Below are positions 51,821 through 60,488 of a stretch of 64,000 bases of DNA, in pieces. The DNA is from Pseudomonas fluorescens. Its GTDB lineage: Bacteria; Pseudomonadota; Gammaproteobacteria; Pseudomonadales; Pseudomonadaceae. Positions within the stretch are counted from its first letter, which is position 1. The number at the start of each line of letters is the position of its first letter. Made by a program: the position numbers and the translations under genes. The notes beneath the pieces are model-generated. The model worked only from the letters and a program-made list of their open reading frames with translations. It ran no database searches and was not told the DNA's origin. Location: positions 1-64,000 of the forward strand of contig NZ_JAGGOF010000097.1 of assembly GCF_018614775.1 (NCBI RefSeq), given 5' to 3'.

Positions 51821-52467
51821 GGGCTGACTCCCCAACGGTTTTCATACAGCAGTTCATGCAATGGACGCGGTTGCGCCCAGCCTTCCAAGGCGAGCATCGG
51901 CGCCGGGTAGAAGCCTTCGACCGGGCCCAGGCACAGGATTGCCAGGGGCTTGGCGCCGGCGGGCAAGCCCAGCAGATCGGCCAGGGGCCGGGGCTCGAAC
52001 AGCGACACCCAGCCCATCCCCAGCCCTTCGGCACGGGAGGCCAGCCATAGGTTCTGGATCGCGCAGGACAGTGAGGCGAGGTCCATTTCCGGCAGGGTCC
52101 GCCGGCCGAAGATGTGCCGCTCGCGGTCCTCCATCAACGCCGCCACCAGCACTTCGGCGCAATCGTGGATGCCTTCGACCTTGAGTTTCATGAACTCATC
52201 GCTGCGTTCACCCAGGGCCTCGGCGGTGCGGATGCGCTCCTGCTCCACCAGTCGCTGGATTTCCCCACGCAAGGCGCGGTCGCTGATGCGGATGAACCGC
52301 CACGGCTGCATCAGGCCGACACTGGGCGCCTGGTGCGCGGCTTCCAGCAGGCGGCGCAGCAACGCCGGCTCGACCGTACCGCCGCTGAAGTGGCGCATGT
52401 CACGACGTTCGGCGATGGCGCGGTAAATCGCGTCGCGTTCGGCCTGGGGGAATGCGTTGTCGGTCAT
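51817..52467 (-). CDS. bluB: 5,6-dimethylbenzimidazole synthase
   Basis: A 216-residue flavin destructase of the nitroreductase fold that makes the lower ligand of B12 from FMN aerobically. Key features are AIYRAIAERRDMRHF at the N-terminus, HQAPSVGLMQPWRFI and GMGWVSLFEPRPLADLLGLP. It is coupled to cobB and cobD by ATGA overlaps on both sides. Its presence shows that the pathway makes its own lower ligand. Confidence 0.94.
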   Translation of the reverse strand: MTDNAFPQAERDAIYRAIAERRDMRHFSGGTVEPALLRRLLEAAHQAPSVGLMQPWRFIRISDRALRGEIQRLVEQERIRTAEALGERSDEFMKLKVEGIHDCAEVLVAALMEDRERHIFGRRTLPEMDLASLSCAIQNLWLASRAEGLGMGWVSLFEPRPLADLLGLPAGAKPLAILCLGPVEGFYPAPMLALEGWAQPRPLHELLYENRWGVSP

Positions 52468-53861
52468 GGCCTATTCGCGAGCAAGCCCGCTCCCACAGGG
52501 AATTGTGAACACCCATCCAATGTGGGAGCGGGCTTGCTCGCGAAGGCGGCCTCAAGATCAGGCGCAAACAGTGCGGCAATCGCCCGCGGATTGGACGGAA
52601 AATAAAAATGCACGTAAGACGCCGTCATCCGCCCGTCCCGGAACACCGCCTCCGCCCCGCGCCCGCCGTTAGGGCTGTGGCCACGGGCAATCGGTACAAG
52701 CTCGGTGCTGGTCAACGAATGATGATAGGTATGCCCACGCAGGTTGCCTTCCGGCAGCTCCACCGACTGCAACGCCAGGGCCGCGAGGCGCTTTTGCATC
52801 TGCGCATCGCCGGCCAGCAAACCGAGCAATTCGGCGCGGGTGCCTTCGACATCGGTCAATGAGTCCAGCAAGTACAACATGCCGCCGCATTCGGCGAGCA
52901 AGGGTTTATCGGCGGCGTGATGGGCGCGGATCGCCGCCAGCATCGACGTGTTCTGCGCCAGGGCGAGGTGGTGCAGTTCCGGGTAACCGCCCGGCAGGTA
53001 CAGGCTGTCCGCTTCGGGCAGTCCGCTGTCGTGGATCGGCGAGAAAAAGCTCAACTGCGCGCCCATGGCCCGCAGCAGGTCCAGGCTCGCGCCATAGGTA
53101 AAGGCAAATGCTTCGTCCCGGGCCACGGCGATGCGCACGCCGTCGAGCCATGGCTCGGGGGTGATCACTTCGGGGGCGGCAAACGCTACCGCCGGCGGCA
53201 GCGCCACTTCGCAACTGCCGGCCAAGGCCTCGGCGGCGGCATCGAGGCGCACATCCAGGTCGTTCAACTCGCTGGCCTGGACCAGCCCGAGGTGGCGGCT
53301 GGGCAATTCGATGCCGGTTTCCCGCGACAGCGCACCGTACCAGCGCAGGCCCTCCGTCAGGCTGCCTTCGAGCAACTGCGCATGGCGCAAGGTGCCGACG
53401 CGGTTGGCCAGGACCCCGGCGAACGGCAAGTCCGGTTGATAGCGCGCCAGGCCCAGGGCCAGGGCACCGAAGGTCTGGGCCATGGCCGTGCCGTCGATCA
53501 CCGCCAGCACCGGCACGCCGAAATGCCGCGCCAGATCAGCACTGGACGGCGTGCCGTCGAACAGTCCCATCACCCCTTCGATCAGGATCAGGTCTGCCTC
53601 GGCGGCGGCTTCCCACAGCAACCGTCGACTTTCCTGCTCACCGACCATCCACATGTCCAACTGATAGACCGGCGCGCCGCTCGCACGCTCGAGGATCATC
53701 GGGTCGAGGAAGTCCGGGCCGCATTTGAACACGCGCACCTTGCGCCCCTGGTTGCGATGCAAACGGGCCAACGCAGCGGTAACGGTGGTCTTGCCCTGAC
53801 CCGAAGCCGGGGCCGCGATCAGCACCGCCGGACAGGAGCGGCTCATGGACGCATCACTCAC
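52464..53861 (-). CDS. cobB: Cobyrinate a,c-diamide synthase with REPIN-encoded C-terminus
   Basis: A 465-residue glutamine amidotransferase. The ATPase motif is LIAAPASGQGKTTVTAAL. The amidotransferase domain has LLAECGGMLYLLDSL with the catalytic cysteine, and NLRGHTYHHS. The natural end is near FAPDLEAA (about residue 440). The last 26 residues (FASKPAPTLDGCSQFPVG and onward) are translated from a REPIN, yet the stop still overlaps the bluB start as ATGA. The insertion therefore kept both frame and coupling. Start by ATGA overlap with cobO; ATG 53846 is an alternative. Confidence 0.93.
   Translation of the reverse strand: MSDASMSRSCPAVLIAAPASGQGKTTVTAALARLHRNQGRKVRVFKCGPDFLDPMILERASGAPVYQLDMWMVGEQESRRLLWEAAAEADLILIEGVMGLFDGTPSSADLARHFGVPVLAVIDGTAMAQTFGALALGLARYQPDLPFAGVLANRVGTLRHAQLLEGSLTEGLRWYGALSRETGIELPSRHLGLVQASELNDLDVRLDAAAEALAGSCEVALPPAVAFAAPEVITPEPWLDGVRIAVARDEAFAFTYGASLDLLRAMGAQLSFFSPIHDSGLPEADSLYLPGGYPELHHLALAQNTSMLAAIRAHHAADKPLLAECGGMLYLLDSLTDVEGTRAELLGLLAGDAQMQKRLAALALQSVELPEGNLRGHTYHHSLTSTELVPIARGHSPNGGRGAEAVFRDGRMTASYVHFYFPSNPRAIAALFAPDLEAAFASKPAPTLDGCSQFPVGAGLLANRP
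52474..52544. repeat. REPIN translated as the end of cobB
   Basis: 24-base arms TTCGCGAGCAAGCCCGCTCC... (52474-52497) and their complement (52521-52544) lie wholly inside the cobB reading frame. Confidence 0.95.
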
Positions 53862-54469
53862 AGTTCGACGCCTTTCTGCGCCTTGATGCCGGCCTGGAAC
53901 GCATGCTTGATCATGCCCATCTCGGTCACGGTGTCGGCCAACTCGATCATTTCCGGTTTGGCGCCACGTCCGGTCACGACCACATGCTGCATGGGCGGGC
54001 GCGCCTGCAAATCGCTCAGGACCTGATCGAGGTCGAGGTAACCGTGCTTGAGGGCAATGTTGAGTTCATCGAGCACCACCAAGCCAATGGTCGGATCGCT
54101 GAGCAATTGTCGCGAGACGGCCCAGGCAGCCTCGGCGGCGGCGATGTCGCGCTGGCGGTCCTGGGTTTCCCAGGTGAAGCCTTCGCCCATGACGTGAAAC
54201 CGCACCTGCTCGGGGAAGCGACGGAAGAACAGCTCCTCACCGGTGCTGTTACGGCCCTTGATGAACTGCACCACGCCGCAGTGCATGCCGTGGCCCATGG
54301 CCCGGGCGAGCATACCGAACGCCGAGCTGCTCTTGCCCTTGCCATTGCCGGTCAGCACCAGCAGCAGGCCGCATTCGTTCGGCGAGTTGGCGATGCGCTC
54401 GTCGATCACGGCTTTCTTGCGCAGCATGCGCGCCAGGTGGCGTTCGTCGCGATCAAGCGTATCGGTCAT
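53858..54469 (-). CDS. cobO: Cob(I)yrinic acid a,c-diamide adenosyltransferase
   Basis: A 203-residue CobA/CobO/BtuR-type enzyme that adds the upper 5'-deoxyadenosyl ligand. The P-loop is LVLTGNGKGKSSSAFGM, and EELFFRRFPEQVRFHVMGEG and VVLDELNIALKHGYLDLD are typical. It is the first gene of the operon, about 90 bases after the cobalamin riboswitch, and overlaps cobB by ATGA. Confidence 0.96.
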   Translation of the reverse strand: MTDTLDRDERHLARMLRKKAVIDERIANSPNECGLLLVLTGNGKGKSSSAFGMLARAMGHGMHCGVVQFIKGRNSTGEELFFRRFPEQVRFHVMGEGFTWETQDRQRDIAAAEAAWAVSRQLLSDPTIGLVVLDELNIALKHGYLDLDQVLSDLQARPPMQHVVVTGRGAKPEMIELADTVTEMGMIKHAFQAGIKAQKGVEL

Positions 54470-54557
54470 GGGGAGCTCTCCGTTGGAATGGGATAACGGC
54501 GGGCAGGCAGAAAAAAGACGGCAACAAGCCTGGCATCGCCCACCGTGATGCCGTTGG

Positions 54558-54740
54558 ATGAATCAGGCCGGTCTCCGGGCTCATGAGCGGCGTAATGCCG
54601 GGCTGCGCGCCTTCCCATGTCGACGACACAGTGGCCTGGTGGCAGCTTTGACTCATTTACCGTTGCGGGGGCAGCGCCGGGTTCGTGTGCACTCACCGGC
54701 TTCCCTGTTTCACTCTGTCGACCAAGGCCACAGAGCACCT
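54558..54740 (-). promoter_or_regulatory. Cobalamin (B12) riboswitch
   Basis: On the minus strand the B12 box AGCCCGGAGACCGGCCTGAT occupies 54581-54562, an almost exact consensus match. The upstream part shows the conserved GCCACTGT (RC of 54628-54635) and the paired G/C-rich arms expected of the four-way core. It lies before cobO in the same orientation. Adenosylcobalamin should shut off the whole cob operon by transcription termination or by hiding the ribosome site. The outer limits are approximate. Confidence 0.92.
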
Positions 54741-54906
54741 GAAACAAGCCGCGAAGGTTAGAGGGTTGGGGGGTGAGCGTCAATCAAAGCTGGTACGCCG
54801 GACATTGGCCAGGATCAATAAAGTGACGCCAATCTTGTGTCAGGCTACGGCAAGTGATATCAAATGGACATTACAGCCTATGTCACAAGAATAAGAGGGC
54901 AAACGT

Positions 54907-55491
54907 ATGCAAGGCATGATCATCAGCAATCCGAAATTGGAATTCCTGCGCCCGGTGCTGGAGCGCTGGTTCGACTGCATCGACCGCTACAACGCCGTGC
55001 GAGGGGATAACGACTGTCCGTACTGGTTCGATGAGAAAGCCAACCTCGGATTGCTGTCGGCCGCGGCATGGATGGCCGAGATGGTCACGCTGCAAAATAC
55101 CCCCACCCGCAAACAGAATGAAGAAGGCGAACGCAACGTCAGTGCCGACCTGTTCATCGCCAGCACCGAAGCACGCGCGTTCATCCAGGCCACCCAGCGC
55201 TGGCCCAAGGTCAGCAACCTGAACCTGACACAGCCCCTGCTGGAGGCCGCCAGCGATGCCAGGCGCATCAGCTATGCCAGCGACTTGAAGCTCGGCTGCC
55301 TGTTCGTCTCGCCGCAAAAAGCCCAGCAGAGCGCCACGCCGGAAGAACTGCAGGACATGCTCGACGACCTGCAAAAGGAAAACACCTGCGCGGTGGCCTG
55401 GTATTTCCCCTACGCCTACCGCAAGTTGCGCAACGACAGCGGCCACTATCACCCGGGCATCGCCGTGCTGTTCAAGCAGGCCCACGGCTGA
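54907..55491 (+). CDS. Uncharacterised soluble protein (194 aa)
   Basis: A 194-residue protein without signal peptide or membrane segment. ATG follows GAGGG by eight bases. Visible features are an aromatic N-terminus (FLRPVLERWFDCIDRYNAVR, then CPYWFDEKANLGLLSAAAWM) and a helical middle (SATPEELQDMLDDLQKE). I do not recognise the family. Good codon structure and its isolated position support a real gene. It is divergent from the cobalamin riboswitch unit, but nothing links it to B12. Confidence 0.75.
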   Translation: MQGMIISNPKLEFLRPVLERWFDCIDRYNAVRGDNDCPYWFDEKANLGLLSAAAWMAEMVTLQNTPTRKQNEEGERNVSADLFIASTEARAFIQATQRWPKVSNLNLTQPLLEAASDARRISYASDLKLGCLFVSPQKAQQSATPEELQDMLDDLQKENTCAVAWYFPYAYRKLRNDSGHYHPGIAVLFKQAHG

Positions 55492-55596
55492 CCTGAAAAC
55501 AAGCTGTGGGAGCCGAGGCATGCGCGCCACAGGTTGAACCATACGCGCGTCTACGCTTCTCTATGAATAACCTCATGCATTCATAGGGAAGCCAGC

Positions 55597-56907
55597 ATGC
55601 TCAAGCCACCGCACCTTTTGATCATCGCCCTTGCCACCGGGCTTGCCGCCTGTGGCGAGTCTTCGACCCTGCAAGTGTCCGACGGCACCGGCCCGGCGCC
55701 GAAACTGCCCGAGCCGAACAAGACCCTGGTGCCCACCGTCAACATCGCCGAAGCCATCGGTTGGCCCCAGGGCGCCAAGCCCACCGCGGCCCAGGGCCTG
55801 CGAGTGGGCGCCTTTGCCGAAGGGCTGGACCATCCGCGCTGGCTCTACGTACTGCCTAATGGCGATGTGCTGGTGGCCGAAACCAATGCCCCGCCGAAAC
55901 CGGACGACGCCAAGGGCATCCGCGGCTGGGTGATGAAAAAAGTCATGGGCCGCGCGGGCGCCGGCGTGCCCAGCCCCAATCGCATCACGCTGTTGCGCGA
56001 CGCCAATCACGACGGCATCGCCGAAACCCGTACGGTCTTCCTGGAAAACCTCAACTCGCCGTTCGGCATGACCCTGGTGGGCAATGACCTGTACGTGGCC
56101 GACACCGACCGGCTGATCCGCTTCCCCTACAAGGAAGGCGACACGAAAATCACCGCGCAGCCGACCAAGGTCGTCGATCTGCCTGGCGGGACCATCAACC
56201 ATCACTGGACCAAAAACGTCATCGCCAGCCGCGACGGCAGCAAGCTATACGTCACCACCGGCTCGAACAGCAACGTCGCGGAAAACGGCATGGAAGTGGA
56301 AGAAGGTCGCGCGGCGATCTGGGAAGTCGACCGGGCCAGCGGCAATCAGCGTATTTTCGCCTCGGGCCTGCGCAACCCCAACGGCCTGGCCTGGGAGCCG
56401 AGCAGCGGCGCATTGTGGACGGCAGTGAACGAACGGGATGAGATCGGCAGCGACCTGGTGCCGGACTACATCACCTCGGTCAAGGATGGCGCCTTCTACG
56501 GGTGGCCCTACAGCTACTACGGGCAGAATGTCGACGTGCGCGTCGAACCGCAAAACCCGGCACTGGTGGCCAAGGCCATCGCCCCGGACTACGCCGTCGG
56601 CCCGCACACCGCCTCACTGGGCCTGACCTTCGCCGAAGGCAGCCGCTTGCCTGCACCGTTTACCGAAGGCGCTTTCATCGGCCAGCACGGTTCCTGGAAC
56701 CGTAAACCCCACAGCGGTTACAAAGTGATTTTCGTACCGTTCAGCGGCGGCAAGCCGGTGGGCCAGCCAGTGGATGTGCTGACTGGCTTCCTCAACGCGG
56801 ACGAGAAAGCCCAGGGCCGGCCGGTGGGCGTGGTGATCGATAAACAGGGCGGGTTGCTGGTGGCCGATGATGTGGGGAACAAGATCTGGCGGGTGTCGGG
56901 TCAGTAA
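55597..56907 (+). CDS. Sorbosone/aldose dehydrogenase-like lipoprotein
   Basis: A 436-residue protein with a lipoprotein signal (ATGLAACGES, lipidated Cys19). It then forms a six-bladed beta-propeller of the PQQ-dependent soluble glucose/L-sorbosone dehydrogenase superfamily: RVGAFAEGLDHPRWLYVLPN, ASGLRNPNGLAWEPSSGALW, NERDEIGSDLVPDYITSV, and GQHGSWNRKPHSGYKVIFVP near the end. It probably oxidises a sugar or aldehyde in the periplasm; the cofactor (PQQ, PQQ-free or other) is not certain from sequence alone. Confidence 0.85.
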   Translation: MLKPPHLLIIALATGLAACGESSTLQVSDGTGPAPKLPEPNKTLVPTVNIAEAIGWPQGAKPTAAQGLRVGAFAEGLDHPRWLYVLPNGDVLVAETNAPPKPDDAKGIRGWVMKKVMGRAGAGVPSPNRITLLRDANHDGIAETRTVFLENLNSPFGMTLVGNDLYVADTDRLIRFPYKEGDTKITAQPTKVVDLPGGTINHHWTKNVIASRDGSKLYVTTGSNSNVAENGMEVEEGRAAIWEVDRASGNQRIFASGLRNPNGLAWEPSSGALWTAVNERDEIGSDLVPDYITSVKDGAFYGWPYSYYGQNVDVRVEPQNPALVAKAIAPDYAVGPHTASLGLTFAEGSRLPAPFTEGAFIGQHGSWNRKPHSGYKVIFVPFSGGKPVGQPVDVLTGFLNADEKAQGRPVGVVIDKQGGLLVADDVGNKIWRVSGQ

Positions 56908-56945
56908 CCCCGACACACCGATGCGGCGGGGGAATTCTCTCTGGC

Positions 56946-56972
56946 CTGTGGGAGCAAGGCTTGCTCCCACAG
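56946..56972. repeat. Single REP hairpin
   Basis: 13-base arms CTGTGGGAGCAAG and CTTGCTCCCACAG around one base, between convergent genes. It may also act as a terminator. Confidence 0.85.
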
Positions 56973-56986
56973 TTCGGGGCAACAAA

Positions 56987-57520
56987 TCAGGGATTACGCG
57001 CCAGATGCTCCGGCTGCAACACCCGCTTGGCGCTCAGATAAGCCTTCTGCCAATAAGCCTTGGACAGGCTATCAAGTTTGACCGTCCCGCCTGTTGCCGG
57101 CGCATGCACAAAGCGGCCCTCCCCCACATAGATCCCGGCATGACTGACCTGGGAGCCGCCGTTGGTGGCGAAGAAAATCAGGTCGCCGCTCTGCAATGCA
57201 TCCTTGCCAACGTCCGGTGCACGCATGCCGATCATTTCGCGCGTGGAACGCGGCAAGGAGATGCCGGCGGCGTCGCGGTAGACGTAGCCGATCAGGCCAC
57301 TGCAATCGAAACCCGAGTCCGGGGTGTTGCCGCCCCAACGATACGGCGTGCCCACCAGGCCCAGCGCCCGGAAGAGCACATCTTCGGCCGCTGGAGAATA
57401 GGTTTGCGGGGGAGCGAAGACCACCGGCGCCCGTACTGGCGCGGGCGGCGGTGTGCGGCTGGCGCAAGCGCTGAGCAGCGCGGCAAGACAGATGAGAGCG
57501 AGGCGGGCCGACGTCGACAT
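56987..57520 (-). CDS. NlpC/P60 family lipoprotein, copy 1
   Basis: A 177-residue peptidoglycan hydrolase. The lipobox is AALLSACASR (Cys18). The NlpC/P60 catalytic domain has GFDCSGLIGYVYRDAA (Cys nucleophile), GSQVSHAGIYVGEGRFVHAP (catalytic His) and a following polar residue. These enzymes usually cut D-Glu/mDAP bonds or, like MepS, peptide cross-links. ATG 57520 gives a proper lipoprotein signal. Close paralog of the next gene, 165 bases away on the same strand. Confidence 0.9.
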   Translation of the reverse strand: MSTSARLALICLAALLSACASRTPPPAPVRAPVVFAPPQTYSPAAEDVLFRALGLVGTPYRWGGNTPDSGFDCSGLIGYVYRDAAGISLPRSTREMIGMRAPDVGKDALQSGDLIFFATNGGSQVSHAGIYVGEGRFVHAPATGGTVKLDSLSKAYWQKAYLSAKRVLQPEHLARNP

Positions 57521-57685
57521 ATGCAGAACAATCCTGATCTGGATGCGGCTTTTCTGCCGTGGGCATGAAAACAGACCCGCCCGCGTAATACGCAGGCGGA
57601 TTGCCATCAATCAATGATCAAGGATTCTAGCGACTATGCGGCAAACTTCAAGTAAGACTTTAAGTTTGCCTTACAAACTGTGTGC

Positions 57686-58312
57686 TTACTTGCGCGCAGT
57701 GACCACCGTCGGTGCCATGGCGAGGGCGCGCTTGGCTTCGATGAAGGTCTTGCTCCAGTAGCTGTCGCCCAGGCTGTCGATGCGCACGCCACCGCTGCGG
57801 CGGCTGCTGGAATGGATGAACTGATTGTCGCCCAGGTAGATACCGGCATGGCTGACACGACCGCGACGACCGCTGGTGCTGAAGAACAGCAAGTCACCGG
57901 GTTCCAGTTGATTGCGCGCCACCAGCGGGGCGTTCACGTTGATCATTTCGCGCGTCGAGCGTGGCAGGCTCATGCCGGCCTCTTCGCGGAACAGATAACC
58001 GATGAAACCGCTGCAATCGAAGCCGGCTTCAGAGGTGCCGCCAAAGCGATAGCGGGTACCGATCAACGACATGCCACGTTCCAGGATGCTGTCGGCCAGC
58101 ACAGGAAGCTGATAAGGCTTGTTGCTGGCGAAGTCTGCCAGCTCTTTGTCGGAGGCCATTTCTTCCTGGAACGAAACGGAGGAAGACTGGGCGGTGACGG
58201 AGTTGTGTACCTGTGGTTGTTGTACGGGCTGGGACACTGGGGAGTGGGCAGCGCAACCGAACAACAGGGTGACGAGTGCGAGAGGCACGAGGGGTGCGAA
58301 GCGATTTAGCAT
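57686..58312 (-). CDS. NlpC/P60 family lipoprotein, copy 2
   Basis: A 208-residue paralog with lipobox VTLLFGCAAH (Cys20), a longer serine- and glutamine-rich linker, and the catalytic domain GFDCSGFIGYLFREEAGM and VSHAGIYLGDNQFIHSS. Order and similarity to copy 1 point to tandem duplication, a common arrangement in Pseudomonas. ATG 58312 is preferred over GTG 58318. Confidence 0.9.
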   Translation of the reverse strand: MLNRFAPLVPLALVTLLFGCAAHSPVSQPVQQPQVHNSVTAQSSSVSFQEEMASDKELADFASNKPYQLPVLADSILERGMSLIGTRYRFGGTSEAGFDCSGFIGYLFREEAGMSLPRSTREMINVNAPLVARNQLEPGDLLFFSTSGRRGRVSHAGIYLGDNQFIHSSSRRSGGVRIDSLGDSYWSKTFIEAKRALAMAPTVVTARK

Positions 58313-58524
58313 GGGCACGACCGTGGCTGAGGTAGTAAAGATGGCGAGACTATGCCCTCTATCAACCTCATTTGCAAATTCAATCGATGCAAATGTGACT
58401 TCCCGGTTTTACGTTGACATCTAAGCGCTTAAGCCCATTTTGAATGTCACGTGGCCTGCAACCCAGCAGGGCCGCGGGTTTCGCCGCGCCGGGGCCCGGC
58501 CAAGAGCCACTACTGATAACGGTT

Positions 58525-59229
58525 CTACCAGCCCAGGGTTTCTTTCAAAAAAGGAATAGTGAGCTTGCGCTGGGCCTGGAGCGAGGCCTGGTCGAGGCGT
58601 TCGAGCAATTCGAACAGCGCGCTCATGCTGCGGGTGCCACGGGTGAGGATGAAATGCCCGACTTCATCGGTCAGGTGCAGGCCGCGGCGAGAAGCTCGCA
58701 GTTGCAGGGCGCGGAGCTTGTCTTCGTCGGAGAGCGGACGCATCTGGAAAATCAGCGCCAGGGTGAGACGGGACTTGAGATCCGCCAGCTTCACCGGCAG
58801 TTCCCGTGGCGACGTCGAGGCGGCGATCAGCAAGCGCCGACCGCTGTCGCGCAGGCGATTGAACAGATGAAACAGCGCCTCTTCCCAGTCAGCCTTGCCG
58901 GCGACGGCCTGGAGATCGTCCAGGCAGACCAGTTCGTACTGTTCAAGGTTGTCGAGGATTTCCACGCCACGATCCAGCAACTCGGCCAGCGGCAGGTACA
59001 CGGCGGGCTCGCCCAACTGCTCGAACCGCAGGCACGCTGCCTGCAACAGGTGCGTGCGCCCTACCCCGTCCTTGCCCCACAGATAGATCAGACTCTCGGT
59101 CCAGCCGGCGTCGGCTTCGCAAAGCCGCTCGACATAGCCGAGTGCAGCGGCATTGGCGCCTGGGTAGTAGTTGATAAAGGTGGCGTCATCACGCAGACGC
59201 ACACCTAGGGGCAGCTGAATCGGTTTCAT
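58525..59229 (-). CDS. hda: DnaA regulatory inactivator Hda
   Basis: A 234-residue AAA+ protein related to DnaA domain III. It has IYLWGKDGVGRTHLLQAA as a modified Walker A, YELVCLDDLQAVAG as Walker B, and LKSRLTLALIFQMRPLSDED as the sensor/box VII region. The N-terminal QLPLGVRL is the clamp-binding motif of Hda, which works with the DNA-loaded beta clamp to hydrolyse DnaA-ATP. ATG 59229 puts that motif at residues 5-12. Confidence 0.93.
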   Translation of the reverse strand: MKPIQLPLGVRLRDDATFINYYPGANAAALGYVERLCEADAGWTESLIYLWGKDGVGRTHLLQAACLRFEQLGEPAVYLPLAELLDRGVEILDNLEQYELVCLDDLQAVAGKADWEEALFHLFNRLRDSGRRLLIAASTSPRELPVKLADLKSRLTLALIFQMRPLSDEDKLRALQLRASRRGLHLTDEVGHFILTRGTRSMSALFELLERLDQASLQAQRKLTIPFLKETLGW

Positions 59230-59385
59230 GCTGACTGAACGGTTGCGGGGAACCGTTAGTGGCCTCTGTGTAAAGTTGGCAAAGTCTATACCCGTGGCGC
59301 GGACCGCACAATGCACCGGACCACGAGCAAAATCAAAGGTTTGCAGCAGCAAGGCCAGGGAGCGACGGTTTTCCTGGCATTCGCC

Positions 59386-60459
59386 CTACAGCTCCGGGTC
59401 TTCGGCGCCACTGTACATGTCCGAATCCTTGTACACATCGTGCACATGCCGCACCAGCACCATGATCACGGCCGCCACCGGCAGCGCCAACAGGATCCCG
59501 GTGAAACCGAACAACTCGCCACCCGCCAGGATCGCGAAGATCACCGCCACCGGGTGCAGGCCAATACGATCGCCCACCAGCAAGGGCGTCAGCACCATCC
59601 CCTCCAGGGCCTGGCCGACCATGAACACCGCCACGATACCCAGCATCGGGTACAGGTCGCCACCGAACTGGAACAACCCGGCGATCAACGCCGCGCCAAT
59701 GCCAATCACAAAGCCCATGTAGGGCACGATGGCCGCCAGCCCGGCGATCATGCCGATCAACAGGCCCAGTTCCAGGCCGACCAGCATCAGCCCGGCCGCA
59801 TAGATGAAGCCCAGCGCGACCATCACCAGCAACTGTCCGCGCACGAATGCGCCGAGCACTTCGTGGCATTCGCTGGTGAGGGTCATGATGCGTTCTTCGC
59901 GATGGCGTGGCAGCAGGCTGCGGATCTTCGCCATCATCAGGTCCCAGTCCCGCAGCAGGTAGAACGCCACCACGGGAATCAGTACCAGGTTCGCCAGCCA
60001 GCCGATCAGCGCCAGGCTCGAGGCCGTGGCCTGGCTCAGCACCACGCCGACGATGTCGGTGGTCTGGCCCATGTGTTCGCTGATGGCCGCCTTGACCTTG
60101 TCGAACTTCCAGAAACCGTCCGACAACCCCAGCTTCGACTGTACCCACGGCACCGCGCTGTGCTGCAACCAGTCGAGCATCTGCGGCGCCAGTTCGTACA
60201 GGCGCACCAGCTGCTTGGCGAGCATCGGGATCAGCACCAGCAACAGGGCGCTGACGATCAAGGTGAACAGCGCAAACACCGTCACTACGCCCCAGGTCCG
60301 CGACAGGCCGAGTTTTTCCAGGCGATCCACCACCGGATCGAACAGATAGGCCAACAGCAGCGCCACCAGGAACGGCGTCAGGATCGGGTGCAGCAAATAG
60401 ATAAACGCGAACAGCAGGGCGACCCCACCCAACCAGAACCAACGCCGCGTATCGCCCAT
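59386..60459 (-). CDS. AI-2E family transporter (PerM-like)
   Basis: A 357-residue membrane protein with eight predicted helices and the family's long periplasmic helical region between the third and fourth helices. Conserved blocks are LLLAYLFDPVVDRLEKLGLS, GQLLVMVALGFIYAAGLMLV and GMVLTPLLVGDRIGLHPVAV. Members export autoinducer-2, Na+ or other solutes; the substrate is unknown. ATG follows GGAG. It is upstream of hda and next to purM, a conserved Pseudomonas arrangement. Confidence 0.9.
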   Translation of the reverse strand: MGDTRRWFWLGGVALLFAFIYLLHPILTPFLVALLLAYLFDPVVDRLEKLGLSRTWGVVTVFALFTLIVSALLLVLIPMLAKQLVRLYELAPQMLDWLQHSAVPWVQSKLGLSDGFWKFDKVKAAISEHMGQTTDIVGVVLSQATASSLALIGWLANLVLIPVVAFYLLRDWDLMMAKIRSLLPRHREERIMTLTSECHEVLGAFVRGQLLVMVALGFIYAAGLMLVGLELGLLIGMIAGLAAIVPYMGFVIGIGAALIAGLFQFGGDLYPMLGIVAVFMVGQALEGMVLTPLLVGDRIGLHPVAVIFAILAGGELFGFTGILLALPVAAVIMVLVRHVHDVYKDSDMYSGAEDPEL

Positions 60460-60488
60460 GAACCACTCCTAGCTATATAAAGAAAGAA

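Noticed and set aside
55501..55530. Degenerate REP remnant after the 194-residue gene
   Set aside because: Only GTGGGAGC is recognisable and no partner arm is present.
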